Shown here piece after piece: positions 62,742 to 64,000 of a stretch of DNA of 64,000 bases; positions within the stretch are counted from its first letter, which is position 1; every line of letters starts with the position of its first letter. Position numbers and translations under genes: made by a program. A model generated the notes under the pieces. It searched no databases. It saw only the letters and a list, made by a program, of their open reading frames with translations, and had not been told where the DNA came from. Source of the DNA: Isochrysis galbana (Eukaryota > Haptophyta > Isochrysidales > Isochrysidaceae); contig CM030937.1 of the NCBI GenBank assembly GCA_018136815.1, forward strand, positions 2,779,820 through 2,843,819, read 5' to 3'.

Positions 62742-64000
62742 ATGGAGCCACCCACCCACCCATGCTCGCTCTGGGTGGAGGAGCGGGTGATGGCAGTGCT
62801 CAAGCAGAACAAGCCCGACAAATACCGCAAGATGGCCGCCGGAGAGGACACAGGCGCGCCGCTCCTCAAGTTCTTCAATGAGGAGGACTGTTCCGCAATT
62901 TACTTTCAGGACGGCGCAAAGGACATGAGCTGCTACAGCTTCCCACCGGCGAGCAACAAGAAGAAGCTCTTCTGCATGCTCAAGCCGCGGCCGGCCAAGT
63001 ATACCAAGGCTGGGGAGATGGAGGGCATCATCATGTTCGACGTCTCGCCCAAGCTGCTCGAGTCGATGCACGCGACGATGGAGGGCGTCTTCCTACCTAT
63101 CATGTCCAACCCGAAGAACCAGCAGGCGCGTGGTGCCCCCCGAACCCCCGCTATCGCACGGGCCAGGGCGCTGGCATCGACCGTGGGAGCTCGCTGCCGG
63201 CCGCAATTATAGCCGGTGGCGCCAGGATGGGCTGCGAATGTGGAGTTGGTGGAAGCTCACGTGTGACCCCTTGCTGCGTGTAGGGTTGGAGCGAGGTGAT
63301 GGCTCGTGAGGTCCTGGAGAATTGCCACAAGACGATCTCGGCGTCATACGTGGCTCTTGGCCAGTCGATGGGACAGACGCTGCTGCCGCAGCCGCCCGCC
63401 AATATGCTGGTGCGCTGGACGCTGGAGTGCATCGCACATCCGGTGGCAGGCGCATCGAATCGGATTTTTAGCAAGCTTGTGCTACCGCAAGTGTGCTATT
63501 GATCCCTAGGGCACCCGCTGAACATCGCCGTGGATCTTTGAGTCAAATGAGTGAATCCCTGCACACACACCTCGCTGTAGGTTGCCGACCGTGCCTCCAA
63601 GGACAAAGATCGCGTGCACGTGCTTGAAACAGCGGTGGTCACGTGGACCAATCAGATCAAAGCAGTCCTGAAGACGGAGCCAGAGGGTGTTCTGAAGGCC
63701 GGCGACAACCCTGGGCCCATAAAGGGCGTCGAGTTTTGGGAGGAGAAGGCGAGTAATCTTGAACGCATCATACAGCAGCTCGAGGGCGCCAACATTCGCA
63801 AGGTGATGAAGGTACTGGAGATGACCAAGAGCCCTTATTTCACAGCATTCTCGTCGCTCGTCAACGAAGTTCGTGCGGCGCAGGCCGAGGCGACCGACAA
63901 CGTCAAGTTCCTTAAGCCCCTGGTGCCTTACTTCAAGGATTTGCGCGACCTTGATGACTTTGACGAGCTGCAGAAGCTCTTTCAGCCGATCATGCACTTG
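62742..64000 (+). CDS. Axonemal dynein heavy chain, N-terminal part (3' truncated by window edge)
   Basis: Exons 62742-63125, 63284-63409 and 63581-64000 (continuing beyond the window), all phase 0. The start MEPPTHPCSLWVEERVMAVL followed by KPDKYRKM matches the WxEERxxxxLxxKPDKFRKM beginning of outer-arm (beta/gamma type) heavy chains. Then FDVSPKLLESMHATMEGVFL, NPKNQQ|GWSEVMAREVLENC, GQTLLPQPP, and in exon 3 DRVHVLETAVVTWTNQIKAV, GVEFWEEKASNLERIIQQLE, TKSPYFTAFSSLVNEV: the DHC N1 tail domain that binds intermediate chains and other heavy chains. Intron 2 is GT-AG. Intron 1 can only be joined in frame with a GC donor (CAG|GCGCGT). This is the motor of outer dynein arms, so the organism has motile flagella. 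A poly-C run at about 62,600-62,620 lies in the 5' region. Confidence 0.9.

Noticed and set aside
1-64000. CRISPR arrays, prokaryotic operons, Shine-Dalgarno sites, rRNA genes
   Set aside because: None seen; introns, axonemal dynein, SET and RPAC2 show a eukaryotic nuclear genome, so such features are not expected.

Overview
This is a nuclear window from a eukaryotic alga. The host genes are GC-rich and several carry short GT-AG introns. Between them lie long stretches of transposon debris, homopolymer G/C runs and simple repeats. Three things point to a photosynthetic, flagellated protist with a complex (secondary) plastid, and I infer a haptophyte or a close equivalent. (1) Plastid proteins start with an ER-signal-like segment: a phosphate translocator, a Tic22-like import protein and an alpha/beta hydrolase; an acyl-ACP desaturase has a weaker one. 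(2) An axonemal dynein heavy chain begins at the right edge. (3) A phosphoseryl-tRNA kinase implies selenoprotein synthesis. The species is not determined.

Left third (1-24 kb): a caffeoyl-CoA O-methyltransferase-like gene cut by the edge (+), a TrmB-like methyltransferase (-), a plastid-type alpha/beta hydrolase (-), PSTK (+), a stearoyl-ACP desaturase (-), the RNA polymerase I/III subunit RPAC2 (+), an unresolved small gene (+) and a vWA-domain protein (+). Repeats between them include a palindrome array near 6.2 kb, a tRNA-derived SINE at 11.3 kb and a dispersed GC-rich repeat family at 3.1, 15.2, 18.8, 20.9 and 61.5 kb.

Middle (24-47 kb): a LINE fragment (-), a coiled-coil protein (-), a SAP/NuSAP-like protein (+), three abutting inverted-repeat elements (31.9-33.9 kb), an F-box/pseudo-CDK/cyclin fusion (-), a truncated ribonucleotide reductase R2 (-), a lower-GC orphan gene (+), the splicing factor RBM25 (-) and, divergent from it, a degenerate kinase-like protein (+).

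Right (47-64 kb): a 240-bp terminal-inverted-repeat element, a small hAT element with a perfect 8-bp target duplication, two Ty3/gypsy fossils, the triose-phosphate/phosphate translocator (+), Tic22-like (+), a SET-domain methyltransferase (-), a stray dynein exon fragment, and the 5' end of the dynein gene (+).

The genes form no operon. Functionally they fall into plastid supply (desaturase, translocator, Tic22, hydrolase), RNA metabolism (RPAC2, RBM25, TrmB-like, PSTK) and cell cycle or motility (F-box/CDK/cyclin fusion, SAP protein, dynein). The strongest candidate for something undescribed is the single-polypeptide F-box + catalytically dead CDK + cyclin at 35,221-37,461.
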